Of a stretch of DNA of 54,938 bases, positions 9,389-18,303 are shown piece by piece. Numbering within the stretch: position 1 is the first letter of the stretch; each line of letters starts with the position of its first letter. The notes under the pieces are model-generated. The model searched no databases. It worked only from the letters and a program-made list of their open reading frames with translations, and was not told the origin of the DNA. The DNA lies in the NCBI RefSeq assembly GCF_900091705.1, contig NZ_LT594785.1:2259418-2314355 (forward strand), given 5' to 3'. Origin of the DNA: Clostridium mediterraneense. Lineage in GTDB: Bacteria > Bacillota > Clostridia > Clostridiales > Clostridiaceae. Both the position numbers and the translations under genes were made by a program.

Positions 9389-10726
9389 TTAACTTCTAGT
9401 CTTTTTCTTAAGAATCTCTAATATCATTTTTCTTTTTTTAGCTTCTATCATATTTCTATCAGTTGAACTTACTTTTTCTTTTTCTATTACTACATCTTTA
9501 ACTTTAGATAAATTATTTACTTTATAAATTTCTTTATTTTGTAAAACTTTATTAATAATATTTTCTAAATTATTTTCTATGTTTTCTTCATAGATTTTAT
9601 CCTTCATTAGCTTACAATCTCTTTCTAATTTTTTACAATAAATTATCTCCTCCAAGGCATTTTTAATATTTTCATTTTGCCAGCTTATCTCTGGAAGTAC
9701 CTTAGCTACACCTATATTTTTTAATCTATTTCCATTATCAGGACGATCAGCTAAATGTGCTAAAATTAATTGTGCCGTTCCTGCCACTAATGCTTCACTA
9801 GCAGTTCCAATTCCTCCATGATGAATAACAACATCCATATAAGGTAGAATTTCTTTTATAGGTGCTACTCTTAATCTAATTGTATTTTTCCCTAACTTCT
9901 TAGGAACAAATTCATCAAAATCAGTTACTAAAATAGCTGCTAAACATAATTCTTCACAGGCCTTAGTAACTACTTTATAAAATTCTGGATTTATAGCATT
10001 ACTTGTACCTGCTGTTATAAGAGCTACTTTATCTACTTTATTTAAAAACTCCTTTATATTTTGAGGAAGCTCTTTCTTCACTTTATATCTTTTCTCTGGA
10101 AATCCAATCGCTATAGTATTTTTTATACTTTCCACTTCTTCCTTTGCATACCACTCAGGCCATAGGGCGATTTTAAGTTTTGTAGAACACATCCACTCTG
10201 TCCAATTATCTATATCTTTTAATTTAATTTTTTCTCTTACTTTATTTATTTCTTTTTTCATTATTTCCCCTATAATTTCTTCATGTAATTTCAAATGTTG
10301 TATATAATTGGGAGCTAGGAATAAAGAAATAGCAGGTATTTGCTCTTTTTCTGCTGCTAATAATCCTGCTAAACTAAATCGGTGTCTAAATATAATAATT
10401 GTATTTTTCTTTTTGCAATAATTTCTTATAATTTTATATTCTTTATATAATTGACTAAATCCACAATATTTTTTATTAAAGTCATTATATTTTTTAAATT
10501 CTTTTATAGCATCTGATAAAGTAAAAAGCTTATCTATTCTTTCTTTATACTCTTCATAATTATCAAGAGCCACAAAATTCAAAAAATTTTTTTCAGCCTC
10601 TTCTTGATATATACAATGGGTAATTATTGTTACCTCGTGATTTAAATCTTTTAAAATTCTACCTAATTTAATAAATGGTTTTACATCTCCCCCAGTACCA
10701 TGAGTAACAAGAACTATATTTGCCAT
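9389..10726 (-). CDS. GT-B glycosyltransferase (UDP-glycosyl/MGT type), copy 2
   Basis: A 445-residue paralogue of the next gene downstream, matched along most of its length: MANIVLVTHGTGGDVKPF at the N-terminus, a W..W tryptophan-rich central segment, and HHGGIGTASEALVAGT near residue 301. The donor-site region (LADRPDNG) differs from copy 1, so the two may use different sugars or acceptors. The ATG has a GGAGAGG ribosome site. Two TATAAT-like hexamers lie in the 104-base gap to the ABC transporter gene, so a secondary promoter is possible. Cytoplasmic, no membrane segments. The specific activity is unknown; the NRPS context is the only clue. Confidence 0.9.
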   Translation of the reverse strand: MANIVLVTHGTGGDVKPFIKLGRILKDLNHEVTIITHCIYQEEAEKNFLNFVALDNYEEYKERIDKLFTLSDAIKEFKKYNDFNKKYCGFSQLYKEYKIIRNYCKKKNTIIIFRHRFSLAGLLAAEKEQIPAISLFLAPNYIQHLKLHEEIIGEIMKKEINKVREKIKLKDIDNWTEWMCSTKLKIALWPEWYAKEEVESIKNTIAIGFPEKRYKVKKELPQNIKEFLNKVDKVALITAGTSNAINPEFYKVVTKACEELCLAAILVTDFDEFVPKKLGKNTIRLRVAPIKEILPYMDVVIHHGGIGTASEALVAGTAQLILAHLADRPDNGNRLKNIGVAKVLPEISWQNENIKNALEEIIYCKKLERDCKLMKDKIYEENIENNLENIINKVLQNKEIYKVNNLSKVKDVVIEKEKVSSTDRNMIEAKKRKMILEILKKKTRS

Positions 10727-10765
10727 CTAACCTCTCCTTACACTTAAAAAATTACCTTTTTAGGA

Positions 10766-10810
10766 ATTATAATTATTATAATGAAATCGTATACCTTTAT
10801 CTTAAGATAA
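10766..10810 (-). promoter_or_regulatory. Possible internal promoter region with 14-bp palindrome
   Basis: The gap between the ABC transporter and the first glycosyltransferase gene holds a perfect 14-bp palindrome, TTATCTTAAGATAA (10797-10810). Two TATAAT hexamers read on the minus strand (10775-10780 and 10766-10771). No good -35 box is present, so this is a weak call. The palindrome could be an operator or a weak hairpin. Confidence 0.3.
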
Positions 10811-10830
10811 TTTTTTAACACTTTAATTTT

Positions 10831-12519
10831 TTATAAAGTTTCTAAATTATAAAATGAAAAAAATTTACTTTTATTTTCTAAAAGTTCTTTAAATGAACCT
10901 TTTTCTACTATAGTTCCATCATCTATAAATATAATCTCATCATATTTATCTAATAACTCTTCACTAAGTTTATGAGTTATTGTTAATAATGTCAGTTCTT
11001 TTACATTTAACAATTTACTTTCTATATCATATGCTGTCTGCATATCTATAGCAGAAGTTCCTTCATCTAAAACAAGGACTGAACTTTGTTGCAATATTGC
11101 TCTTGCTATCGCTAACCTTTGTTTTTGTCCTCCTGATAAATTATTACCATTTTCTCCAACCATCGAGTCTAATCCATTTTCTAATTTTTCTATAAATTTA
11201 TCAGCTCCACTTAATCTTAATGCGTTATTAAGATTTTCCTCAGAAAACTCCTTATATAAACAAATGTTTTCTTTTATTGTTTTATCAAACATATAAATAT
11301 TTTGATGGATTACAGAGATCATCCTATTTAATTCTTCAATATTTACTTCTTTTATATTTACTCCATCAAAACTAATCTTTCCTTCATAATCTCCATAATA
11401 ACCTATTAAAAGTTTAATTAATGTTGATTTACCAGAACCACTTGTACCTACAATAGCATATTTTTTATTTTTTTCTAAAATTAAATTTAAATCTTTTAAA
11501 ATATTTTTTTTATTATCATACGAAAAAGTTAATCCTTTTACTTCTATCTTTTCAGTAAACTCAGGAATTTTTTCTCCATTTAAGTTTTCATTTTCATAAT
11601 TAATAAAACTATCTATTCTATTTAGTACCTCTTTCATACTTCTTATCTTTGGAACATTCCCAATTATCATAATAACAGGTTGTACAAAAGTACCTGAAAG
11701 CTGAACAATAGCTATTAACATCCCCATACTTAATTTTCCTATAATCACTAAATAAGCCGCTAACGCTATTGCTATAAATTGAGTTGTAATCCCCAAAAAT
11801 TGTGATATAGTTTCATTTAACACAAATAATCTATCAGCTTCAAACTTTTTTCTCACTAATATATTATTTTCTTCGCCAAATTCTTTTTTCATAGGTTCTT
11901 TTAAATTGTAACTTTTAATAATGTCATATCCTAAAAATATATCTTTAATCTTTTTTGTAAATGAAGTTAATTGATTCGAAAGTGATAATTGCTTTTCTTG
12001 TAATATTTTATTAAATATATTGGGTACTAAAAACATAATAAACATTGTAATAAATAAACATAAAGTAACTAATGGGCTAAGCCAAAGTAAAATAATTATA
12101 GTAGTTATAAAAGTTACTAAATATTGAAGTGTCAAAAGAAGTGGTATAATATAATTGTCTTCTACTAACTTAATATCATTTGTTAATATTGAAATATATT
12201 CTCCTGTATTCTTCGAAATGAAATCTTTATAGTTATATCTAAAAAGTCCATTAAAAATTTTATTCCTTATAAATTCAGTAATGTTTTTTATAAAGAGCTT
12301 ACTAAAAATACTATAGATAAAATATAATGTTGCAATAATTATACAATATGCTACAGTATAGAATAAAATCATTTTAAATCCTTCCATATCTCTAATAGTA
12401 ACTTTATCTATCAAACTTTGCATAAGTAAAGATAAACTAACCATTATTAGAGAAAATAAAATACTAAAAATTATAGTAAAAATTAACAAAATCCTATTTT
12501 TTTTAATAGCCTCTTTCAT
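10831..12519 (-). CDS. ABC exporter, fused membrane and ATPase domains
   Basis: A half-size ABC exporter of about 562 residues with a six-helix membrane domain (about 1-300) and an ATPase domain. Walker A GTSGSGKST is near 357, the signature LSGGQKQR near 460, Walker B VLVLDEGTS near 480 and the H-loop ITHK near 512. It has no peptidase C39 domain, so it is unlikely to be a leader-cleaving bacteriocin exporter. I place the start at the ATG at 12519. The in-frame ATG 18 bases upstream (12537) has no ribosome site and lies almost at the predicted transcription start. The inner ATG is preceded by GGAGGGG, although the spacing is short. It is the first gene of the NRPS/glycosyltransferase operon, so export of, or self-protection from, the product is the likely role. 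Confidence 0.93.
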   Translation of the reverse strand: MKEAIKKNRILLIFTIIFSILFSLIMVSLSLLMQSLIDKVTIRDMEGFKMILFYTVAYCIIIATLYFIYSIFSKLFIKNITEFIRNKIFNGLFRYNYKDFISKNTGEYISILTNDIKLVEDNYIIPLLLTLQYLVTFITTIIILLWLSPLVTLCLFITMFIMFLVPNIFNKILQEKQLSLSNQLTSFTKKIKDIFLGYDIIKSYNLKEPMKKEFGEENNILVRKKFEADRLFVLNETISQFLGITTQFIAIALAAYLVIIGKLSMGMLIAIVQLSGTFVQPVIMIIGNVPKIRSMKEVLNRIDSFINYENENLNGEKIPEFTEKIEVKGLTFSYDNKKNILKDLNLILEKNKKYAIVGTSGSGKSTLIKLLIGYYGDYEGKISFDGVNIKEVNIEELNRMISVIHQNIYMFDKTIKENICLYKEFSEENLNNALRLSGADKFIEKLENGLDSMVGENGNNLSGGQKQRLAIARAILQQSSVLVLDEGTSAIDMQTAYDIESKLLNVKELTLLTITHKLSEELLDKYDEIIFIDDGTIVEKGSFKELLENKSKFFSFYNLETL

Positions 12520-12545
12520 AGCCCCTCCAAATACCATTTAATAAA

Positions 12546-12554
12546 ATTATATCA
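12546..12554 (-). promoter_or_regulatory. Extended -10 promoter of the NRPS operon
   Basis: On the minus strand the sequence reads TGATATAAT, a perfect extended -10 (TG-n-TATAAT), ending about 9 bases before the upstream ATG of the ABC exporter frame. No convincing -35 was found. Transcription would start around 12537-12540, which supports use of the internal ATG at 12519. Confidence 0.6.
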
Positions 12555-12805
12555 TATTTATTTATTTTTTACTTATATTTACCAATTTTATATTTAATAT
12601 TTTTTCTATTTAACTTTTAAGTATTTTTAAAACCTACACTTTTAAATTATTGGTAATAAGAAAGGGCTGTATTAAAATAAATTTTTATATTTTCGCAACA
12701 AAAGTAAATACACTAAATCAAAGAAAAATAAGTAATTACATATATCAAAAAGCTTTATAGAATTGAGCTTTCCTAATTAAAACTTAATATATTAGTTTTT
12801 TAATA
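12555..12805. other. AT-rich intergenic region, no gene seen
   Basis: About 250 bases between the head of the NRPS operon and the helD terminator. Both frames are full of stops. A segment at 12660-12690 starts like the terminators nearby but lacks a matching arm. Nothing else is supported. Confidence 0.5.
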
Positions 12806-12865
12806 AATAAAAAAAGAAGCTGTATCTGAATTGATTTATTAAATCAATCTGATACGGCCTCTTTT
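12806..12865 (-). terminator. Rho-independent terminator after helD
   Basis: A long, slightly imperfect hairpin. Its arms at about 12812-12838 and 12840-12864 pair GTATCAGATTGATTTA with TAAATCAATTCAGATAC and then AGAGGCC with AGCTTCT-like sequence. It is followed on the minus strand by a run of seven T. It starts a few bases past the helD stop. Confidence 0.85.
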
Positions 12866-12869
12866 ATCA

Positions 12870-14981
12870 TTATTTCTTTAAAACTATATCACTTAAGCTA
12901 TGTAAAGCTCTTGTACACATAATATATTTTATTAAATCTTCATTCTTAATATCTTCTTCAAAATCCGCTATTATAACCCCATCAAATTCTAATCCTTTAG
13001 CAAAATAAGATGGTATTATAAGATTTCCTCCTTTATAAAGAACATCTTCATTATCAAACTTAACTAAATGAATATCCTCTTTTAAAAGATTCCAAACTTC
13101 TTCTAGTTTTTCTCCATTTCTAGTTACTATAGCTACGCTTTCAAGCCCTGAAGCATTTAGTTTCTTAATTTTTCTTAATAAATTATCTTTAAATTCTTCC
13201 TTATTATTAGCTAAAACTGATTCAACTTGTTCTCCACTTCTAACTAATGGAACTATCTTATCTTCAACTAAGAACTTATTAGCATATTCCATTATTTCTG
13301 ATGTACTTCTATAACTATTATTTAAATTATAAATTTCAGTTTCAACATCATTAAATATTTGTCCAAGCTCTAACATAGAAGCTCTATCTGAATATTTTAT
13401 AAGTCTTTGGTTAACATCTCCAACTACTGTGAAATACTTACTTCCTATAAGTTCTCTTATAACTTTAAATTGTAATGGTGAATAATCTTGAGCCTCATCA
13501 ATTACAACATGTCTATAATCTCTCTTAGCCTTTTTACCTTCAAGCTTTATCATAAGATATAAAATAGGTGCAAGGTCATTTATTGTTAAAAGTCTATTTT
13601 CATTAAATTTATTATAAATAGATACTATACTTTCTGTTACTATCCATTCATCAAGAACTTTTCTACTATTCATAACTTCTCTAATAATTTCTCTAACTCT
13701 GATTTTTCTCTTAAATTCTATATCATTTTCATCTCTTAATAATTCTTCATCAGTTAAAGATTCTTTTAACTCTTTTATTTCCTTTACAAGCTCTCTAAAC
13801 TTTTCATCTCTCTTATCCTTTATCTTAACTGTAAGGATTCTTCTTATCTTTTCAGCTCTTCTAAATAAAGGCATATACGCATAGTGCTTTTCAAATAATT
13901 CCTTAATTTCTTCAACACTAACTATTTCTTCTCCATAATACTCAACTGGTTTTATATTAAAGTAATCTTTTGATATTTCATCAACATATTTATCTAAATC
14001 ATCTATAAATTCAAATGAGCTCTTATAAACTTCTCTATCAATAATTTCACTATCTTTTTGAACTATTTTTTCTAGATAATCTTCATAAGGCATTATTTCT
14101 ATATCTTCACCTATCTCACTAATAGCAAAGCCTAAGAAAGTTTCTTGTTTAACACCAACCTCACCAAGGCTAGGTAAAACTTGTGAAATATAATCCATGA
14201 AAATACTATTAGGTCCAAGTATAAGAACTTTTCCTTCAAGTTCTTGTCTATTATTATAAAGAAGATATGCAACTCTATGAAGTGCTATAGTAGTTTTACC
14301 ACTTCCAGCAACTCCATTAACAACTATATTCTTAGTTCTTGGCATTCTTATTATTTTATCCTGTTCTTCTTGGATTGTCATAATAATATCTTTTAGCTTT
14401 TCTGAACTATTTTTACTTAAAACCATTTGTAATATTTCATCTTTAACATCAACAGCAGAATCAAAAATACCTTCTAATTGACCTTTTTTAATTATTAATT
14501 GTCTTCTTCCTGTTATATCAACCTCTATATCTCCACTAGGTGCTTTATAACTAGCTTTACCTAGACCTCCATTATAGAAAAGTCCTGCAATAGGAGCTCT
14601 CCAGTCAACAACAGTTGGTTCAAAACTACCTTCTGGTGTAACTCCAAATCTACCTATATATAAAGTACCTATTTCATCAAATTCTATATCAGTAAAATTA
14701 ATTCTTCCAAAGTAAGGTGAGTCCTTTAAGATAGTAAGTTCTTTTAATTTTTTATCAATAGTTTTAAATGACTCTTCCTTCACATATTTTTCATGATCAA
14801 AATATTCTATAAGTTTATCTTCATCATCTCTATACTCATCAATAGCATTTTTTCTTTGTTCTACGATATATTCTGTTAAAAATTTTCTTTTATTAATGTA
14901 GGATAACATTTCTTCTGAAATAATATTTAAAGTATCCTCTAACTTTTTTTCTTCAACTAAAAATTCTATATCTTTTGACAC
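12870..14981 (-). CDS. helD: HelD-like RNA polymerase recycling ATPase (UvrD-like superfamily 1)
   Basis: A 703-residue superfamily 1 helicase-like ATPase. The N-terminal part (about 1-110) is a charged coiled-coil arm as in HelD. Walker A GVAGSGKTT is near residue 222 and Walker B VIDEAQD near 490. The motif GDVNQR and a C-terminal helicase segment with YFAKGLEFDGVI follow. In Bacillus, HelD binds RNA polymerase and releases stalled complexes using ATP. The start is GTG, with an AAAGG ribosome site about 10 bases upstream. It stands alone between its own terminator and an extended -10 promoter. A rifamycin-resistance type HelD is a possible subtype, but I cannot separate the two by eye. Confidence 0.9.
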   Translation of the reverse strand: MSKDIEFLVEEKKLEDTLNIISEEMLSYINKRKFLTEYIVEQRKNAIDEYRDDEDKLIEYFDHEKYVKEESFKTIDKKLKELTILKDSPYFGRINFTDIEFDEIGTLYIGRFGVTPEGSFEPTVVDWRAPIAGLFYNGGLGKASYKAPSGDIEVDITGRRQLIIKKGQLEGIFDSAVDVKDEILQMVLSKNSSEKLKDIIMTIQEEQDKIIRMPRTKNIVVNGVAGSGKTTIALHRVAYLLYNNRQELEGKVLILGPNSIFMDYISQVLPSLGEVGVKQETFLGFAISEIGEDIEIMPYEDYLEKIVQKDSEIIDREVYKSSFEFIDDLDKYVDEISKDYFNIKPVEYYGEEIVSVEEIKELFEKHYAYMPLFRRAEKIRRILTVKIKDKRDEKFRELVKEIKELKESLTDEELLRDENDIEFKRKIRVREIIREVMNSRKVLDEWIVTESIVSIYNKFNENRLLTINDLAPILYLMIKLEGKKAKRDYRHVVIDEAQDYSPLQFKVIRELIGSKYFTVVGDVNQRLIKYSDRASMLELGQIFNDVETEIYNLNNSYRSTSEIMEYANKFLVEDKIVPLVRSGEQVESVLANNKEEFKDNLLRKIKKLNASGLESVAIVTRNGEKLEEVWNLLKEDIHLVKFDNEDVLYKGGNLIIPSYFAKGLEFDGVIIADFEEDIKNEDLIKYIMCTRALHSLSDIVLKK

Positions 14982-15023
14982 TTCATCAAATCCTTTCCTA
15001 CGTTCTATATTTTAAGTATATCC

Positions 15024-15032
15024 ATTATAACA
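15024..15032 (-). promoter_or_regulatory. Extended -10 promoter of helD
   Basis: The minus strand reads TGTTATAAT, a perfect TG-n-TATAAT extended -10, about 43 bases upstream of the helD GTG. The -35 region (GGTAAA at the expected distance) is poor, as expected for an extended -10 promoter. Confidence 0.6.
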
Positions 15033-15081
15033 CGAATTTTATCTATTTTACCTTAAAAGCTTCTATAGATTAGACAAAATC

Positions 15082-15113
15082 AAGGAGGATGTTTCCTATG
15101 AAACATCCTCCTT
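15082..15113 (-). terminator. Hairpin after ftsH, probable terminator
   Basis: A perfect 14-bp inverted repeat (AAGGAGGATGTTTC and its complement) with a 4-base loop lies 11 bases past the ftsH stop. The T-tract on the minus strand is weak (GATTTTG), so part of its role may be to block RNA decay. Confidence 0.7.
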
Positions 15114-15123
15114 ATTGTAGATT

Positions 15124-17256
15124 CTATTTTTCTGAATCATTATCTTTAAAGAATATATCTTCATCTTTATTATTTGATTCTTGTTTTTCTACATGTTTAT
15201 CATCTGACTTTGTGAACGCTGAATTATCTTCAAGTAGACTTGTAGCAACCATTTTTGCTTTTTCTTCTTCATCTACAATTTTAGCTCTTTCTTCAGCTTC
15301 TAAAGCTCTAGCTTCTTGTTCAATCTTTTCTCTTCTTTGTTCTTCGATTTCTTTTTGAAGCTTTTCTTTTTCTTCTCTTTTAATTTTAGCTTGCTCTTTT
15401 AAGAATTCTTTTTCTTTTTTAGCAGCTTCTACTTTTTCTCTCTTTTCTGGATACTTTTCATAAACTATTTCCATGAATCTGTCACCCATAATTGTTTCTT
15501 CTTCAAGAAGAACTTCAGAGATTTTATCAAGTAAGTCCTTATTTTCTTCAAGAATTCTTATAGCATTTGCGTGAGCTTCTTTTATTATCTTAAGAACTTC
15601 TTCATCAATAATTGTAGCTGTTTGTTCTGAACAGTTTGTAACCATTCTACCATCTAAATATCTATTTGTTGCTGATTCAAGACCCATCATATCAAATCTA
15701 TCACTCATACCATAAACAGTAATCATATTTCTAGCTGATTGAGTAGCTCTTTCTATATCATTTGATGCTCCAGTTGTAATTCTCTTAAATTCAACTTCTT
15801 CAGCAGCTCTACCACCTAGCATAACTGCTATTTGATCCATCATTTCTTCTTTAGTTACAAGATATTTTTCTTCTTCTGGTAGTTGCATTGTATATCCTAA
15901 AGCACCCATTGTTCTTGGAACTATAGTAATCTTATGAACTGGGTCTGTATTATTAAGCATTGCAGCTACTAATGCGTGACCAACTTCGTGATATGCCACT
16001 GTTCTCTTTTCACGCTCATTCATTATTCTATCTTTCTTTTCTTTACCTGCAATTATTATTTCAACTGCATCTTCTAAATCTTCTTGTATAACTAATTTTC
16101 TACCATGCTTAACAGCTCTTAAAGCAGCTTCATTAACTATATTAGCAAGATCAGCTCCAACTGCTCCAGGAGTAGATCTAGCAATAGCATCTAATGATAC
16201 TTCTTTAGACATTTTAACATCTTTAGCATGAACTTCTAATATTGCTTTTCTACCTATTAAGTCAGGTCTATCAACAATAACTCTTCTATCAAATCTACCT
16301 GGTCTTAATAAAGCTTTATCAAGAACTTCTGGTCTATTTGTAGCAGCAAGAATAACTACACCTTTTGATGAATCGAAACCATCCATTTCAGTTAATAACT
16401 GATTTAATGTTTGTTCTCTTTCATCATTACTTTGCATAGCACCTTCTCTACTTTTACCTATAGCATCAATTTCGTCAATAAATACTATACAAGGAGCTTT
16501 TTGTTCAGCTTGTTTAAATAGGTCTCTAACTCTAGCAGCACCCATACCAACAAACATTTCAACAAAATCTGATCCTGCAAGTGAGAAGAATGGTACTTTA
16601 GCTTCTCCAGCAACTGCTTTTGCAAGTAATGTTTTACCTGTACCTGGAGGTCCAACTAGTAAAGCTCCCTTTGGAAGCTTAGCTCCTATTGAAACATATT
16701 TCTCTGTATCATGTAAAAATTCAACAATTTCTTGTAATGATTCTTTAGCCTCATCTTGACCAGCTACATCATCAAAAGTTTTACCAGTTTGATCTTCTGC
16801 ATATAATTTTGCATTATTTTTACCAAAGGACATAACTCCTCCGCCCATTTTCTTATCCATCTTACCAAACATAAATCTTCCTATTATTAAGAAGAATATT
16901 AGTGGTCCTATCCAATATAATAATAATTCAATTATTGGAAAACTTTGAGCAGGTGTTGCTTCAAAGCTTACATGAGCTGCTTCTAATTGATTTATTAATT
17001 GAGGTCCTTCACCTACACTTACTGTATATAATATTTTTCCAGCCTCTGGTGTTCCTGGTTTAGGTGTTATTTTTATATCACCATTTGAGAAATCTACAGA
17101 TTCAATCTGATTATCCTTTAGCATTGTTTTAAATTGGCTGTATGGTATTTGTTTTGTTGACATTCCAACCTTGGCATAATTGAAACTAACTATAATACCT
17201 AGAACTATTACACCATATATCAAAACATATTTAAGCTTTTTATTACCCTTAAACAT
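15124..17256 (-). CDS. ftsH: ATP-dependent zinc metalloprotease FtsH
   Basis: A 710-residue membrane-anchored AAA+ protease that degrades misassembled membrane proteins and some cytosolic regulators. Two membrane helices (about 10-28 and 108-128) flank an external domain. Walker A GPPGTGKT is near residue 200, followed by Walker B with FIDEIDAIG. The second region of homology has [18 protein letters not shown], and the zinc site HEVGH is near 423. The tail (about 590-710) is very rich in Glu and Lys, an extended predicted coiled coil longer than in many FtsH proteins. The gene follows lepB by 35 bases and probably shares its message. Confidence 0.97.
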   Translation of the reverse strand: MFKGNKKLKYVLIYGVIVLGIIVSFNYAKVGMSTKQIPYSQFKTMLKDNQIESVDFSNGDIKITPKPGTPEAGKILYTVSVGEGPQLINQLEAAHVSFEATPAQSFPIIELLLYWIGPLIFFLIIGRFMFGKMDKKMGGGVMSFGKNNAKLYAEDQTGKTFDDVAGQDEAKESLQEIVEFLHDTEKYVSIGAKLPKGALLVGPPGTGKTLLAKAVAGEAKVPFFSLAGSDFVEMFVGMGAARVRDLFKQAEQKAPCIVFIDEIDAIGKSREGAMQSNDEREQTLNQLLTEMDGFDSSKGVVILAATNRPEVLDKALLRPGRFDRRVIVDRPDLIGRKAILEVHAKDVKMSKEVSLDAIARSTPGAVGADLANIVNEAALRAVKHGRKLVIQEDLEDAVEIIIAGKEKKDRIMNEREKRTVAYHEVGHALVAAMLNNTDPVHKITIVPRTMGALGYTMQLPEEEKYLVTKEEMMDQIAVMLGGRAAEEVEFKRITTGASNDIERATQSARNMITVYGMSDRFDMMGLESATNRYLDGRMVTNCSEQTATIIDEEVLKIIKEAHANAIRILEENKDLLDKISEVLLEEETIMGDRFMEIVYEKYPEKREKVEAAKKEKEFLKEQAKIKREEKEKLQKEIEEQRREKIEQEARALEAEERAKIVDEEEKAKMVATSLLEDNSAFTKSDDKHVEKQESNNKDEDIFFKDNDSEK

Positions 17257-17291
17257 TTAATCGCTTCCTTTCTTAAGTATTTTTAAATGAC

Positions 17292-17822
17292 TTAGTTTAA
17301 AAATCCTATTCTATCGAAAGGATAAACTCTAAGCCAAGCTTTTGCTACAATATCACTGCCAGGAATATATGGATCTTTCCAATACCTTGCATCTCTGCTA
17401 TTTGCTCTGTTATCCCCAAGCATTAAATATTCTCCTTGTGGAACATGGAATGTTCCTCCTAAAGGATCCGTGTACTTAACATATGGCTCATCTAAAAGTT
17501 TACCGTTTATATAAACTTTTCCACCGTCTTTTATTTCAACAGTATCTCCAGGAAGTCCTATTACTCTTTTAATTAAAAGATCTTTTTCACCTGGTTTCTT
17601 AAATACAACTATCTCTCCCCTTTTTATCTTTTCAGGGTTATAAATCCTAGTTACAAATATTTGATCACCAGGTTCAATAGTTGGTTTCATAGATCCTGTT
17701 GGTACTTCCACCTTAAAAACTAAAAATTTGTTTATTAAAAATGCAAATACTACTGCTATTAATATTGGAATAATCCAATCTTTAAATAATTTAACAAACA
17801 CATTACTGTTTCCAGTGCTCAT
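17292..17822 (-). CDS. lepB: Signal peptidase I
   Basis: A 176-residue type I signal peptidase that cleaves secretory signal peptides outside the membrane. It has one N-terminal membrane segment (about 12-32). The catalytic Ser is near residue 43 in the PTGSMKPT box and the catalytic Lys near 84 in LIKRVIGLPGD. Further boxes are KVYINGKLLDEPY and the C-terminal GDNRANSRDARYW motif. Length is typical of Gram-positive SipS-type enzymes. It lies 35 bases upstream of ftsH in the same direction. The ribosome site GGGAAAG sits just before the ATG. Confidence 0.96.
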   Translation of the reverse strand: MSTGNSNVFVKLFKDWIIPILIAVVFAFLINKFLVFKVEVPTGSMKPTIEPGDQIFVTRIYNPEKIKRGEIVVFKKPGEKDLLIKRVIGLPGDTVEIKDGGKVYINGKLLDEPYVKYTDPLGGTFHVPQGEYLMLGDNRANSRDARYWKDPYIPGSDIVAKAWLRVYPFDRIGFLN

Positions 17823-18261
17823 AGCATCTTTCCCTTTCTATTAAAGTTTAGTTTACTCCAAACTTACTCAGAAATATTGACTAATCACTTTGAATTATAA
17901 TTAATCTTTTAAAACTTTATCCTATTACTATGATTGACCCTTATCCTCTAAAATTATTATTACATTTTACCATTTATTTTTATCAATATAATGTCAAATG
18001 TATTAAAAAAATATCGTTTATTTATTTTTACCCTATCAATTATAAAACTCAAATATCCTGTCCTTCAAGATTTCTGATTAATTTTTTGTTACTAATAAGT
18101 ATATCATATTTTTTAAACATTTTCTCATACATATTTAATATTTTTTTACTTTAATTAACCAAAAAATTAAGTTATTTCTATTAAGCTAATAAAATCATTA
18201 TATTTATACAAAAACTGTTAATTCAAGTAATTAATTTATATTAACTATATCTAAAATTTAT
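17823..18261. other. AT-rich intergenic region, no gene seen
   Basis: About 440 bases between lepB and the lysA terminator. It must hold the lepB promoter; a TTATAAT-like -10 near 17896-17902 on the minus strand is a weak candidate. An open frame at 17930-18154 on the plus strand has no ribosome site and low-complexity composition and was not accepted. Confidence 0.45.
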
Positions 18262-18293
18262 AAAGAGAAACTATCTTTAGATAATTCCTCTTT
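18262..18293 (-). terminator. Terminator after lysA
   Basis: An imperfect hairpin with 12 of 15 bases paired (AAAGAGGAATTATCT against AGATAGTTTCTCTTT) lies 10 bases past the lysA stop. It is followed on the minus strand by a T-rich run. Confidence 0.65.
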
Positions 18294-18303
18294 AATAAAT
18301 TAA

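Noticed and set aside
12655-12700. Sequence resembling the end of an insertion sequence or a second terminator (AAGAAAGGGCTGTATTAAAA)
   Set aside because: No partner inverted repeat, target duplication or transposase frame is visible nearby.
15089-15358. Plus-strand open frame opposite the end of ftsH, starting next to AAGGAGG
   Set aside because: The apparent ribosome site is one arm of the ftsH terminator hairpin, and the frame is the Ser-rich mirror of the Glu/Lys-rich FtsH tail.
17930-18154. Plus-strand 74-residue open frame in an intergenic region
   Set aside because: No ribosome site before its ATG, and mostly Ile/Phe/Tyr/Leu as expected from AT-rich non-coding DNA.
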